A stretch of DNA of 64,000 nucleotides from Tessaracoccus sp. OS52 (GTDB lineage Bacteria > Actinomycetota > Actinomycetes > Propionibacteriales > Propionibacteriaceae). Under the pieces are notes generated by a model. It had not been told where the DNA came from, made no database searches, and saw nothing but the letters and a program-made list of their open reading frames with translations. The stretch covers positions 744,001 through 808,000 of the forward strand of contig NZ_JAJEWM010000001.1 of the NCBI RefSeq assembly GCF_020687685.1, read 5' to 3'. The position numbers were made by a program, and so were the translations under genes. This document shows positions 7,638 to 17,351 of this stretch, piece after piece (within the stretch, counting starts at the first letter, position 1; each line of letters opens with the position of its first letter).

Positions 7638-10600
7638 ATGGCATCCAGACTCAAGGGGTTGGCCGCCTGCCTCGCGATCCTGGGAATCCTGGCGGGAGTC
7701 CCGGTAGTGCTGCTTCAGCTCGCGCTGAAGCCCGGCTTCTTCCCGACCTGGGACAGACTTCAGGTGGCGCTGATCTCTCCCGATGACGGCCGGCTGATGC
7801 TGGTGTTCTTGTGGACCGTCAGCTGGATCGCGTGGCTGGCGCTGAGCTGGCTGATCTGCGTCGAGATCATCGCCGCCGTCCGCGGCCTAGAAGCCCCACG
7901 TCTCCGGGCGCTTTCCGTGCCCCAAGGTCTCGTCCGCCAAATGGTGGTCACCGCGGCGATGCTATTCGTGGCCGCACCCATTGCCGTGAGCGGAGCCGCC
8001 CCCGCAGCTGCCGCAGATCCTGGGGGTGAGCCAACGGCGGTGACAGTCGCGCCCGCCCACAAGGCCGACACGGTCGAAGTCACCGTCAATCCTGGCGACA
8101 CCCTGTGGGAGTACGCAGCGGAACACCTCGGCCACGGAGGCAGGTGGCCCGAGATCTTCGAAGCCAACCGCGGCCGCCCACAACTCGACGGAAACACCCT
8201 CACCGACCCTGACCTGCTCAACGAAGGCTGGAAACTGGCCATCCCACCGTCGGCAAAGTCCACTGCCGTGGGCGGCGCCGGGGATGCAGGGGAGTGGAGG
8301 GTGATTGTGGGCCCGGGGGACACGCTCTGGGACCTGGCCGAGCGGCACCTGCACGACGGTGCCCGCTGGCCTGAGATCTTCGACGCGAACGAGGGCATCC
8401 AGCAAGTAGACGGGCACGTCCTCACCGATCCCGACATCATCCACCCTGGCTGGGTCCTCACCATCCCCGCGGCCGTCGCGCCGCAACCCGACGGTGTCGT
8501 ACAGCCTGTCCCAGCACCTCCGGGGCACCCGGCCGACGCCGGCAGCGAGGAGACCATCCGGCCGGAAACGCCTGAACCGGAATCGCCAGCAACGCCGCCA
8601 CCAACGCCGGCAGCCACACCGTCCACACCGACCAATGTGCCGACCGCCAGGCCCACCGCGGCGACCATGCCACCAGGTGACGAGCTCCAGGAAGTGGCTG
8701 AGTCACCCACGGCTCCGGGTTGGCACGTCGCTGGCCTGCTCGGTGCCGGGGCGTTCCTCGGAGCAGGGGTACTGGCGGTGCTGTCCCGCCAACGACGCGA
8801 CCAGTTCCGGCAGCGCCAGCCCGGCCTCACGATTGCCGTGCCCGACCCGGTGACCGCACCCATCGAAATGACCGCCACCGTAGCAGCCGGATTGACAGCC
8901 GACCGGCTCGCGCACCTCGACTCAACCCTGCGCCGCCTCGCAGCCACCCACCCCGCCCCACCGGCCGTGACAGCAGTTTGCGTCGCCCGCGACGGCACGA
9001 TCACCCTCCACACCAGCAGTGAACTGCAGGAACCGTGGCTGCCAGTCCCTGAAGGATGGCAACTCCCCACAGAAGCAGCCCCCGCCGACGTCGGCCCGCT
9101 CAACCCCGACAAGCCCGCCCCGTACCCGCTGCTGGTGACCATCGGCGCCGACGATTCCGACGGAGCCTGGCTACTGAACCTCGAAACCGTCGGCCTGATC
9201 ACCATCGGCGGGGACCCGCTGATGCGAGACGACTTACTCCGATACATCGCAGCAGAACTGGCAGTCAACCCCTGGGCCGGCGACGTTCAAGTCGCCTGCC
9301 TTGGCATCGCCACCGAAACCGTCCCCATGGCACCCGAGCGGTTCACCACCACACCCGACCGCGTGACGCGACTGGCCGCAGACAACGTGAATCGCGCCAC
9401 ACGCACCGGCACCGACGCCGCTTCCGGCCGCCTGCACCAGCTCGAAGACGAAGCGTGGCCAGCGATTCTCGTGATCAGCAGCGAAACCGTCCCCGCCGAC
9501 GAGTTCCGACGGCTCATCGATGACCACGCCGGATGCAGCGGAGCGGCGCTCCTTCAATGTGTCGAGCAAGGCGCAGACCTCGTTGTCACGTCGTCCGGGC
9601 GAGTCACCGGACTTGGGTTCGACCTGGTGGCCGTCGGGCTCACAGTCGATGAAGCAGCCGGCTGCGCCGCGCTCCTCGCCGTCGCGGCAGAGGAGATCTC
9701 CCCTGGAGAGCCCGTCCCGCCCGCCGACGACCTCACCGACAAGACAGGCAACCTGTTACCCGAAGTCACCGTCCCCAGGGGAGCAAGCGCCAGCGGCAGC
9801 AGCAACTCAGTCCTGCCAGCTCCCGATGAGGATTTCATCGCCGCCGCCCCGGTCACCGCCACTGACCTGCAGCTTCTGGCGCCCCGCACCAGCCCGAAGG
9901 TCACCGAGAAGATCATGGAGCGTGACCCGGACCTCGACCGGGACGTCGAGGACTGGTTCTCCGACCGCTGCTCCCGTCCCCGCCTCACATGGCTGGGGCC
10001 GGTCAAGGCCCGCTGCCACGGTAGGCCGCCTACCAAGTCGAAGGCCTACTACACCGAAGTGTTGTCCTACCTCGCCGCCCACCCCAATGGCGTCACCAAC
10101 GACGAACTCGTCGACGCCTTCAGCATCACCCCAGAACGCGCCCGCACGGTCATATCGAACCTGCGGCAATGGGTCGGCATCAACCCCGCCACTGGGAAGC
10201 CGCTCATCCCTGACGCCAAGGCATCCCCTCAAGCAATCACCAGAGGAGTTGGGCTCTATCTCGTCGATGACCTCCTGATTGATGCCGACCTGTTCCGCCG
10301 CTTGCGGACCCGAGCCCACGCCCGCGGTCCCGCAGGCATTCCGGACCTCGAAACCGCACTCCGACTTGTAACCGGAAGACCATTCGAACAACTCCGACCC
10401 ACCGGCTGGGCATGGCTCGCCCAGGGCGACCGCATCGACCACCACATGGTCGCCGCTGTCGGGGACGTCGCCCACACCCTCGTCACCCACCACCTCCACG
10501 CCGGGAACCCCACGGCAGCCCGACAGGCAGCCCAAACAGCGCTGAGCGTGTGTCCCGAGTCGGAGACCGCCGCCCTGGACCTAGCCGGCATCATGGTCCA

Positions 10601-10733
10601 GGAGGGCAACAGTCACGCTGCGCACGAACTTCTCGCCGATGCACTCGGTGAGAGAACCAGCGGAGACCCGGTCGATCCCAGCGCCAGGGCCGTCGAAATC
10701 CTCCTTGGCGCGGACTACCTCAAGACCGCCTGA
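7638..10733 (+). CDS. Large membrane protein with two LysM domains and C-terminal BTAD-like domain
   Basis: This 1031-aa protein has two N-terminal membrane segments (about 8-30 and 50-75) and a third near 95-115. Two LysM peptidoglycan-binding domains follow (VTVNPGDTLWEYAAEHLG and VIVGPGDTLWDLAERHL, each about 50 residues), then a Pro/Thr-rich spacer and another membrane segment (VAGLLGAGAFLGAGVLAVLS). A long cytoplasmic region comes next. It ends in a winged-helix-like segment (YYTEVLSYLAAHPNGVTNDE) and a TPR-like bacterial transcriptional activator domain (LETALRLVTGRPFEQL onward). It closes the Tad operon. It could link the wall-spanning apparatus to an internal signal. Proteins combining LysM with BTAD occur beside actinobacterial Tad-like clusters, but the function is not established. 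Confidence 0.8.
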   Translation: MASRLKGLAACLAILGILAGVPVVLLQLALKPGFFPTWDRLQVALISPDDGRLMLVFLWTVSWIAWLALSWLICVEIIAAVRGLEAPRLRALSVPQGLVRQMVVTAAMLFVAAPIAVSGAAPAAAADPGGEPTAVTVAPAHKADTVEVTVNPGDTLWEYAAEHLGHGGRWPEIFEANRGRPQLDGNTLTDPDLLNEGWKLAIPPSAKSTAVGGAGDAGEWRVIVGPGDTLWDLAERHLHDGARWPEIFDANEGIQQVDGHVLTDPDIIHPGWVLTIPAAVAPQPDGVVQPVPAPPGHPADAGSEETIRPETPEPESPATPPPTPAATPSTPTNVPTARPTAATMPPGDELQEVAESPTAPGWHVAGLLGAGAFLGAGVLAVLSRQRRDQFRQRQPGLTIAVPDPVTAPIEMTATVAAGLTADRLAHLDSTLRRLAATHPAPPAVTAVCVARDGTITLHTSSELQEPWLPVPEGWQLPTEAAPADVGPLNPDKPAPYPLLVTIGADDSDGAWLLNLETVGLITIGGDPLMRDDLLRYIAAELAVNPWAGDVQVACLGIATETVPMAPERFTTTPDRVTRLAADNVNRATRTGTDAASGRLHQLEDEAWPAILVISSETVPADEFRRLIDDHAGCSGAALLQCVEQGADLVVTSSGRVTGLGFDLVAVGLTVDEAAGCAALLAVAAEEISPGEPVPPADDLTDKTGNLLPEVTVPRGASASGSSNSVLPAPDEDFIAAAPVTATDLQLLAPRTSPKVTEKIMERDPDLDRDVEDWFSDRCSRPRLTWLGPVKARCHGRPPTKSKAYYTEVLSYLAAHPNGVTNDELVDAFSITPERARTVISNLRQWVGINPATGKPLIPDAKASPQAITRGVGLYLVDDLLIDADLFRRLRTRAHARGPAGIPDLETALRLVTGRPFEQLRPTGWAWLAQGDRIDHHMVAAVGDVAHTLVTHHLHAGNPTAARQAAQTALSVCPESETAALDLAGIMVQEGNSHAAHELLADALGERTSGDPVDPSARAVEILLGADYLKTA

Positions 10734-10850
10734 CGTGGCCAGCCCCGACCCGCCCACGTGCACGGCACCACATGGCAAGGCCCCGGTGGCATTTCACCTG
10801 ACCCACGGTGTCAGTCACTTTCCGGATTCCCGTCCGGGCCGGCTTGGTCG
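10734..10850. other. Intergenic gap between convergent operons
   Basis: 117 bases separate the end of the Tad operon (+) from the end of cydC (-). The stretch must hold transcription stops for both strands. I see only short GC-rich imperfect hairpins and no strong U-run terminator. Confidence 0.4.
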
Positions 10851-12521
10851 CTAGGTGACCTGCCGCCGTGAGACCGGATTGCCCTGCCAGGGGCGGACGG
10901 GCGATGGTGCGCTCCGGGCGACAGGCGCTGGGCTTCGAAGGCGGACTTGACGATTGCAGCGGGCGATCAGTTCTTGGTCGTGGGTCAGTACGAGCACGGC
11001 GTCATGGCGCGTGGTGGCGAGGATGTCGTCGACGAGGGCGATGGCGGTGGCGCGGTCCAGATGTTCGGTGGGCTCGTCGAGAACGAGTAGGTCGCGCTCG
11101 GCTGCGATGACACGGGCGAAGGCGAGGCGGCGCCGTTCACCGCCGGACAGGTTGTGGCCGCCCTCGCCTACGACGTGGTCCGGGGAGAGGTCCAGACCGG
11201 CGCGGGCCAGGGCCGTCAGCACCTCATCGTTGCTGGCTTCCTTGTTGCCGATCCGCACGTTCTCGGCGATGGAGGTGGCGAAGATGTGGGCATCCTGGGC
11301 CAGGTAACCGACCCGGCCACCGCGGTGGATGGTGCCAGCGAGCGGCGGGATCAGTCCCATCACGGTGGCTGCGACAGTGGTCTTGCCTACCCCTGACGGC
11401 CCGACCAGCGCCACCCGCTCCCCGGGGAGAACCTGCAGGTTCAGCCGGGTCTGCACGGTGCTGCCGCCGGGCCAGCCGACGGTGACGTCGTCGAGCAGCA
11501 GCCCGGGTTCCGATCGGTTGGCGAGTGTGACGTCGCCGGCACCGACGGGATCGGCGTCCAGAGTATCGGCGACGCGTTGCAGGGCTGCCCAGGCTCGGGT
11601 GTAGGTCTGTGCGGACTGGGTGAAGGTGCCCAGCACTTCGTGGAGCGCCAGTGGGGTCAGGGCCAGCACCCCCAGCAGTCTGGGATCCATCGTGCCGGCC
11701 ACCACGGCGGAGCCGCCGAGCACCAGGGCTGCCACCACGGCGATCCCGGCGGCCACCACCTGTGCTCCGGTCGCGATGCCCCGTACCCAGGCGCCGTGGG
11801 ACTCCTGCCGACGTAGCTCGTCGTCGATGTCCAGCAGTTGGGTCAGTGCCGCGTCGGTTGCGCCGTAGGCAACCAGATCGGGGGCGGTGCGGGAGAACTC
11901 GCGCACATTGTCGGCGAGCCTGCCACGGGTGGGGACGGCTGCCAGGTCGACGCGTTGGGAGGCGCGCTGCGCGATCCAGGGAACTATGAGGCCGCCGAGG
12001 ATGGCAGTGAGCAGCAGCACGGCTGCCGAGCCGAGGTCGAAGAAGGCCAGCATCACGGTGGTGCCGAGTAGCACCAGTGCAGCAGCCAGCACGGGGATCA
12101 CCACCCGCACCACAAGGTCCTGGATTGCCGCGACGTCGGCGACGATGCGGGTCAGCAGGTCGCCGCGGCGGCGTCCGATCAACGTGGTGGACGCGAGCTT
12201 GTCGTAAATCCGTAGCCTGAGGGTGGACTGCATCCGCAGGGCGATGTCGTGGCCCACGACCCGCTCGAGGTAGCGCAAGACACCCCGGGAGATGCCGAAC
12301 GCCCGCACCAGCACAGCGGGGGCCTGAAGGAACAGCACAGGGGGTGTGAGCGCGGCGAAGCTGATGAGGAACGCTGAGGTGCCCAAGAGCGCCACCGACG
12401 AAGCCGACGCCAGCGCGGCCAGTAGCGTGGCCAGCAGGAACCGCATCCGGCCACCGGGGACTGCGTCGATCAGGTCGCGCAGTAGGCGCCACAGCCGGGA
12501 CGTGGACAGCGGACGTGCCAT
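10851..12521 (-). CDS. cydC: CydC, ABC transporter half for cytochrome bd assembly
   Basis: This 556-aa type I ABC exporter half has an N-terminal six-helix membrane domain (about 20-310) and a C-terminal nucleotide-binding domain. The latter shows Walker A GPSGVGKTT, signature LSGGERRRLAFARV and Walker B DLLVLDEPTEHLD. CydDC exports glutathione/cysteine or haem-related thiols and is needed for assembly of cytochrome bd. The start at 12521 is chosen because ATGA overlaps the cydD stop. An open frame continues upstream but lies inside cydD. It is the last gene of cydABDC. Confidence 0.93.
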   Translation of the reverse strand: MARPLSTSRLWRLLRDLIDAVPGGRMRFLLATLLAALASASSVALLGTSAFLISFAALTPPVLFLQAPAVLVRAFGISRGVLRYLERVVGHDIALRMQSTLRLRIYDKLASTTLIGRRRGDLLTRIVADVAAIQDLVVRVVIPVLAAALVLLGTTVMLAFFDLGSAAVLLLTAILGGLIVPWIAQRASQRVDLAAVPTRGRLADNVREFSRTAPDLVAYGATDAALTQLLDIDDELRRQESHGAWVRGIATGAQVVAAGIAVVAALVLGGSAVVAGTMDPRLLGVLALTPLALHEVLGTFTQSAQTYTRAWAALQRVADTLDADPVGAGDVTLANRSEPGLLLDDVTVGWPGGSTVQTRLNLQVLPGERVALVGPSGVGKTTVAATVMGLIPPLAGTIHRGGRVGYLAQDAHIFATSIAENVRIGNKEASNDEVLTALARAGLDLSPDHVVGEGGHNLSGGERRRLAFARVIAAERDLLVLDEPTEHLDRATAIALVDDILATTRHDAVLVLTHDQELIARCNRQVRLRSPAPVARSAPSPVRPWQGNPVSRRQVT

Positions 12522-14164
12522 CACGACGCGCCTGCCTCGGCGCCGACCGGTTCGAGTTCCACGACGCGGTCCACACGCGCCAGCACTTGCGGGCGGTGGG
12601 TCACGATGAGGGCGCCCACACCGGTGGCGCGCACGGCGTCGATGATGGCGGACTCGGTGTGGGAGTCCAGCCCGGCAGTCGGTTCGTCGAGCACCAGCAG
12701 CCGCGTCCCGCCGGCTTCGATGCGCAGCAGCGCCCGCGCCACGGCCACCCGCCGCCGTTCGCCGCCCGAGAGTCCCTCCCCATCGTCTCCGACGGGCTTG
12801 TCCGGTGCGAAGTCGGCTCCGGCGCGGCGTAGCGCCTCGGCGACCGCGTCCGGGCCGGCAGCAGGGTCCCCGAGCAGGACGTTGGCGGCGACGCTGCCGT
12901 GCACGAGGCCCGGCTCCTGCGCCACCCAGGCCACGCTGCGGCGCCACTGAGCAGGATCGCTGGAGGCAAGGTCCTGTCCGCCGAGCAGCACCCGCCCGCG
13001 GTCCGGGACCAGGAACCCCATGAGCAGTCCCAGGACCGTCGACTTGCCTGCGCCCGAGCGGCCGGTCAGCGCCACGACCTCGCCGGGGGCAAGCCGCAGG
13101 CTGAACCCGTCCAGTATCGGGGCGGGAGCACCGTCGTGGGTGAAGTCGACGTCCTCCAGCGTGATCACCTCATCCCGCAGGTCCGCGACTCGGTCCGAGC
13201 CGGCGGCCGTGGTGGCCTCCTCGATGATGGTGAACGCCCGGTCAGCGGCGGCGACACCGTCGGCTGAGTCGTGGAAGTGGACCCCCACTTGCCGCACCGG
13301 GAGGAAGGCCTCTGGTGCCAGGATGAGTACGAAAAGCGCGGCTTCGAACCCGACGTCACCGTAGACGAGCCGGAACCCGACGGTGACGGCCACCACCGCC
13401 ACCGACAGCGAGGCCAGCAGTTCCAGCGCCAGGGCGGACAGGAACGACACGTATAGCACCCGCATGGTGGCGTCGCGGTAATTCGACTCGTTCAGGTCAA
13501 CGCCGACGCGTTGCGCACGGGCGCGTGCGAATGCCTGCAGCGTGGGCAGCCCCTGGATCAGGTCGGCGAAGTGGTTGCCCAGCCGTTCGGCGACGGCGAA
13601 GCTCCGTCTGGTCGCGGCCTCGGTGGTCCACCCGATCAGGACCATGAAGATGGGGATGAGCGGCAGGGTGAAGGCGACGATGATTGCCGAGGGCCAGTCC
13701 GTGAGGAGGATCGCACCTCCGATGAGGAACGGCACCGTTGCTGCCAGCCCGAGCTGCGGCAGGTACTTGGAGAAGTAGCCGTCCAGGGCGTCAAGTCCGG
13801 TGGTGGCTACGTGCACGAGGGTGGCCGACGACACCCGTGTCGAAAGTGGACGGGACGCCCGGGCGGCCACTACTTCGCGGCGCAGTTGCGACTTCACAGC
13901 GGCGGCGGAGCGGTGCGCCAGCACCGAGTTCACCCAAACCAGGGCCCCGCGGGCCACGAAAATGGCCCCGAGCCCGGTCAGCATCTGGGGCCAGTCGTTG
14001 GGGAAAGCCCCAGCAGTGAACACCGTGACGATGCTCCGCGAGAGCAACAAGGCCTGCCCGATCAACAGACCGGCGGTGAGGATGCCGACGACGATAGAAG
14101 CCACCAGGTAGTTCCTGGTGGCGCGGGCACGTCGCAGCAGGCGCGGATGGATGGGGCCGGCCAC
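12521..14164 (-). CDS. cydD: CydD, ABC transporter half for cytochrome bd assembly
   Basis: This 547-aa partner of CydC has a transmembrane domain (about 20-310) and a nucleotide-binding domain. Visible motifs are GRSGAGKST (Walker A), LSGGERRRVAVARALL (signature) and LLVLDEPTAGLD (Walker B). The N-terminus (HPRLLRRARATRNYLVAS) is typical of CydD. It begins 3 bases after cydB and overlaps cydC by four bases, so the operon is translationally coupled. Confidence 0.93.
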   Translation of the reverse strand: MAGPIHPRLLRRARATRNYLVASIVVGILTAGLLIGQALLLSRSIVTVFTAGAFPNDWPQMLTGLGAIFVARGALVWVNSVLAHRSAAAVKSQLRREVVAARASRPLSTRVSSATLVHVATTGLDALDGYFSKYLPQLGLAATVPFLIGGAILLTDWPSAIIVAFTLPLIPIFMVLIGWTTEAATRRSFAVAERLGNHFADLIQGLPTLQAFARARAQRVGVDLNESNYRDATMRVLYVSFLSALALELLASLSVAVVAVTVGFRLVYGDVGFEAALFVLILAPEAFLPVRQVGVHFHDSADGVAAADRAFTIIEEATTAAGSDRVADLRDEVITLEDVDFTHDGAPAPILDGFSLRLAPGEVVALTGRSGAGKSTVLGLLMGFLVPDRGRVLLGGQDLASSDPAQWRRSVAWVAQEPGLVHGSVAANVLLGDPAAGPDAVAEALRRAGADFAPDKPVGDDGEGLSGGERRRVAVARALLRIEAGGTRLLVLDEPTAGLDSHTESAIIDAVRATGVGALIVTHRPQVLARVDRVVELEPVGAEAGAS

Positions 14165-14167
14165 GGG

Positions 14168-15238
14168 TCAGGCGGCAGCTTCGAGGTGGACCTCGTCGGG
14201 GATGTTCTTGGTGCTGATCCGTTTCCTGAACACCCAGTAGGTCCAGGCTTGGTAGGCCAGCACGAGCGGCAGGAAGATCACCGTTGCCCACGTCATGATC
14301 ACCAGCGTGGTCTCCGACGATGCCGCAGTGAGGATGTTGAGCCGTTCGCCCGCAGGGACGGTGGTGTCCTGGGCGAATCCCAGGTTGCCGTACATCCGCA
14401 GGAAGATGCCGCTGAAGATCGCGATGATGCCGAGCCCGCCCAGCAGGAACGCCCAGCCCTCCCGGCGGACGCGGGTGAGGGTCACCGAGGCGGCGGTGGC
14501 GACAATCGCGACGACCGCCGTGATCCACCCGAGCGACCCGAAGTGGCCGAACTCGCTGTGCGCGGGCCAGAAGGTGTTTTGGAGCACCACGAACGCGGTC
14601 ACCACAGCGGCTGTGACCCAGCCGACGCGGCCGGCGACCAGGCGGGCCTTGTCGCGTACCGAGCCGCGGGTCTTGAGCGTGAGGAACGTCGCGCCGTGGT
14701 TCAGGCACACGAGCACGAGCATGAGTCCGCCGAGGAGGCCGAACGGGTTGAAGACGGTCAGGAGGGTGCCGTCCCACAGCAGCCCGTCGTTGGGCAGACC
14801 GACCACGAAGTTCGCGAACCCGATCCCGAACACCAACGCTGGCAGGAAGGAACCGACGATCGCGAAGGTGTCCATCATCGTCTTCCAACGAGGGTCGGAG
14901 ACCTTTTGCCGGTACTCGAACGCGACGCCCCGGAGGATCAATCCGACCAGCACCAGCAGCAGCGGCAAGTAGAGGGCCGAGAAGGTGGTGGCGTACCACC
15001 CCGGGAACGCCGCGAACATGGCACCGCCGGCGGTGATGAGCCAAACCTCGTTGCCATCCCACACCGGGCCGATGGTGTTGATCATCAGGCGTCGTTCCTT
15101 CTCGGAGCGACCGATGACGGGCATGAGCATGGCGACGCCGAAGTCGAATCCTTCGAGGAAGAAGAACCCGATCCACAGGACTGCGATCAGGGCGAACCAG
15201 ACGGAAGTGAGTGCGGGGACTGTTTCAAGGAACATCAT
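14168..15238 (-). CDS. cydB: Cytochrome bd ubiquinol/menaquinol oxidase subunit II
   Basis: This 356-aa polytopic subunit has the CydB hallmarks: FFFLEGFDFGVAMLMPV near the N-terminus, NTIGPVWDGNEVWLITAGG, and AAFPGWYATTFSALYLPL. With CydA it forms the high-affinity quinol oxidase used at low oxygen and under stress that blocks haem-copper oxidases. Translation probably starts at the first of two ATGs, with AGAAC/GTCCAGAAC upstream. It begins 18 bases after cydA stops. Confidence 0.95.
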   Translation of the reverse strand: MMFLETVPALTSVWFALIAVLWIGFFFLEGFDFGVAMLMPVIGRSEKERRLMINTIGPVWDGNEVWLITAGGAMFAAFPGWYATTFSALYLPLLLVLVGLILRGVAFEYRQKVSDPRWKTMMDTFAIVGSFLPALVFGIGFANFVVGLPNDGLLWDGTLLTVFNPFGLLGGLMLVLVCLNHGATFLTLKTRGSVRDKARLVAGRVGWVTAAVVTAFVVLQNTFWPAHSEFGHFGSLGWITAVVAIVATAASVTLTRVRREGWAFLLGGLGIIAIFSGIFLRMYGNLGFAQDTTVPAGERLNILTAASSETTLVIMTWATVIFLPLVLAYQAWTYWVFRKRISTKNIPDEVHLEAAA

Positions 15239-15256
15239 GGAAGTTCTGGACCCTTG

Positions 15257-16750
15257 TCAGTAGGCGAACGTGGCGGGGGCGTCGAGATCATCATCGGGGC
15301 GGGGGGCGGGCGCCGTGACGTCGGGCAACCCGAGCCGGCTGAACTTGAGGAACAACCACACCTCGATGACGGCCAGAGCCCCGTAGAGCAGCGTGTAGAC
15401 GATCATCGACGTCCACACTTCGGCGACGCTGACGGTTGGTGAGATACCGGCTGCGGTGGGCAGGACTCCAGCCACCACCCACGGTTGGCGGCCCATCTCC
15501 GTGAAGATCCAGCCGAAGGAGTTGCCGAGCATCGGCAAGAGCGGCATCGCCAACATCAGGCCGGTCCACCACTTGCTCGGCGTCGGCAACCGGTCCCTGC
15601 GTACGACAAACAACAGGAACGCACCCACGACGGCGCCCAGCATGCCCAAGGTGATCATCAGCCGGAACGTCCAGTAGGACAGGAAGATGTTCGGTGTCGG
15701 GTCGATTTGGGGGTAGTTGGCGGCCAACTCCTCTGCGAACTCGGATTGGAGGGTGGTTCGGCTCCCGTCGAAGCGTTTGAAGCCCTCCTCGGCGAAGTCT
15801 GCGCGCAGGTCGTTGATGCCCTTGACGGTCTCGTGGCCGGACATGAATGACAGCAGGCCGGGGATCTTGAGGGCCCACACTTCCTCCGTGCCATCGAGGT
15901 TGCCGATGGTCAGCACGGAGAACCCGGCATTGGTTTCGGTGTCGTAGAGCCCCTCTGCCGCCGCCATCTTCATCGGCTGGACCTGGATCATCACCTTGGA
16001 CTGGAAGTCGCCGGTCAGCGCGGTCAGGGCGGAGGCGCCGATGAGGATCCAGGCGCCGAGCTTGACACCGAAACGGAAGACCGAGATCTCGTCGGCCGAC
16101 GCCTCGGTGCCGAGCCCGCTGAGCCTGGCGAGGTGCCAGCCGCTGACGCCTGCCACCACAGCCCCGCCGACCATGTAGGCGGCGAAGTTGACGTGCGGGA
16201 ACGTCACCAGGAACACCGGATTCGTCAGCACCTGAAGGAAGCCGTCGATGCCGTCGATCTCGGCGCGGCCGTTTCGGAACCTGGCCCCGACCGGGTTCTG
16301 CATCCAAGAGTTCGCGGCCAGGATGAACACCGCCGAAAGCACCGTCCCGAACGCCACCATGTAGATCGAGGCGAGGTGGACCAGCCTGGGCAACTTGTCC
16401 CAGCCGAAGATCCACAGCCCCAAGAAGGTCGACTCCAGGAAGAACGCGAGCAGCGCCTCCAACGCCAGCGGGGCGCCGAAGACGTCCCCGACGAATCGCG
16501 AGTACTCCGACCAGTTCATGCCGAACTGGAACTCCTGCACAATGCCGGTCACAACCCCCAGAGCGAAGTTGATGAGGAACAACTTGCCGAAGAACTTTGT
16601 CAACTGCAGGTACTTGTCGTGGCCCGTGCGCACCCAGACAGTCTGGATGACGGCCACGATCATCGCCAGCGCGATGGTGATCGGGACGAACAAGTAGTGA
16701 TACACGGTGGTGATGCCGAACTGCCACCGTGCAAGCGTGACCGGGTCCAT
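15257..16750 (-). CDS. cydA: Cytochrome bd oxidase subunit I
   Basis: This 497-aa subunit has the expected haem ligands in context. His18 in TTVYHYLFVPITIA fits the b595 ligand, the His in TFPHVNFAAYMVGG fits b558, and the Met in FTEMGRQPWVV fits the second b558 ligand. The quinol-binding Q-loop is of ordinary length. It reduces O2 to water with quinol and is insensitive to many inhibitors of copper-dependent oxidases. It is the first gene of a - strand cydABDC operon. A TATGCT element about 35 bases upstream of the ATG is a possible -10. Confidence 0.96.
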   Translation of the reverse strand: MDPVTLARWQFGITTVYHYLFVPITIALAMIVAVIQTVWVRTGHDKYLQLTKFFGKLFLINFALGVVTGIVQEFQFGMNWSEYSRFVGDVFGAPLALEALLAFFLESTFLGLWIFGWDKLPRLVHLASIYMVAFGTVLSAVFILAANSWMQNPVGARFRNGRAEIDGIDGFLQVLTNPVFLVTFPHVNFAAYMVGGAVVAGVSGWHLARLSGLGTEASADEISVFRFGVKLGAWILIGASALTALTGDFQSKVMIQVQPMKMAAAEGLYDTETNAGFSVLTIGNLDGTEEVWALKIPGLLSFMSGHETVKGINDLRADFAEEGFKRFDGSRTTLQSEFAEELAANYPQIDPTPNIFLSYWTFRLMITLGMLGAVVGAFLLFVVRRDRLPTPSKWWTGLMLAMPLLPMLGNSFGWIFTEMGRQPWVVAGVLPTAAGISPTVSVAEVWTSMIVYTLLYGALAVIEVWLFLKFSRLGLPDVTAPAPRPDDDLDAPATFAY

Positions 16751-16934
16751 AGCAGTGAACCTACCAATCCGCCGCTGATCAGCATAAACGCCTCAGAGGG
16801 CGTCGAAGCGGGCACAGGGAACATCGGCCATGCCTGTACAGCCACCGGGGCTCGGCCGAAACCGCATGGACCTCCAGGCGCCGGTCAGCGCCGTCGATTC
16901 CAGCCCGCCGCCGCCCACGTGCTAGCATCGCCAT
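16751..16934. promoter_or_regulatory. Divergent promoter region cydA / cmtR-like
   Basis: 184 bases lie between the cydA start (-) and the regulator (+). On the - strand a TATGCT about 35 bases from the cydA ATG could be its -10. On the + strand TAGCAT at 16923-16928 lies 6 bases before the ATG at 16935, which implies a leaderless transcript. I do not see a clear operator palindrome. Confidence 0.45.
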
Positions 16935-17351
16935 ATGACGATGTTAACGGCGGGTGGGGATGTGTCTTTGTTGGAGGGTTTGCCGGTTGCGGCGGCCTTG
17001 TTCCATGGTTTGTCTGATCCTTCGAGGTTGGCGATTCTGCAGCATCTGACGTTGGGTGAGCATCGGGTCCGAGACCTGACCGAGCATCTCGGGCTTGCGC
17101 AGTCGACTGTGAGCGGTCACTTGGCGTGCCTGCGGGAGTGTGGGCTGGTGGTGTCGCGGCCGGAGGGTCGGGCGTCTGTGTTCTCGCTGACCAGTGCCCC
17201 GGAGGTGTTGGGGGTGTTGGCGGCGGCGGAGCGTCTGTTGGAGGCGACGGGTCAGGGGGTGGCGCTGTGCCCGAACTACGGCGTGGGAACCGGCACGAAC
17301 CCGAGTGTCGAGCAGCTGAGGCCCCACGATTCCCAAGGGGTGGAGCGATGA
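16935..17351 (+). CDS. cmtR: ArsR-family metal sensor, CmtR-like
   Basis: This 138-aa winged-helix repressor has recognition helix SQSTVSGHL-type sequence (LAQSTVSGHLACLRECGLV). Cys65 and Cys69 sit in HLACLRECG and Cys112 in GVALCPNYG. These match the Cys57, Cys61 and Cys102 pattern by which mycobacterial CmtR senses Cd/Pb and controls a P-type ATPase. It is most likely the repressor of the following ATPase and CDF genes, with which it overlaps (ATGA). A TAGCAT hexamer six bases before the ATG suggests leaderless expression. Confidence 0.85.
   Translation: MTMLTAGGDVSLLEGLPVAAALFHGLSDPSRLAILQHLTLGEHRVRDLTEHLGLAQSTVSGHLACLRECGLVVSRPEGRASVFSLTSAPEVLGVLAAAERLLEATGQGVALCPNYGVGTGTNPSVEQLRPHDSQGVER

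Noticed and set aside
13511-15442. Long + strand open frame opposite cydD/cydB
   Set aside because: Glu/Asp/Gly/Arg-rich sequence from the antisense of conserved cyd genes, with no motif; a GC-rich shadow.
16133-17017. + strand frame covering the start of cydA
   Set aside because: Crosses the divergent promoter and is antisense to conserved cydA helices.
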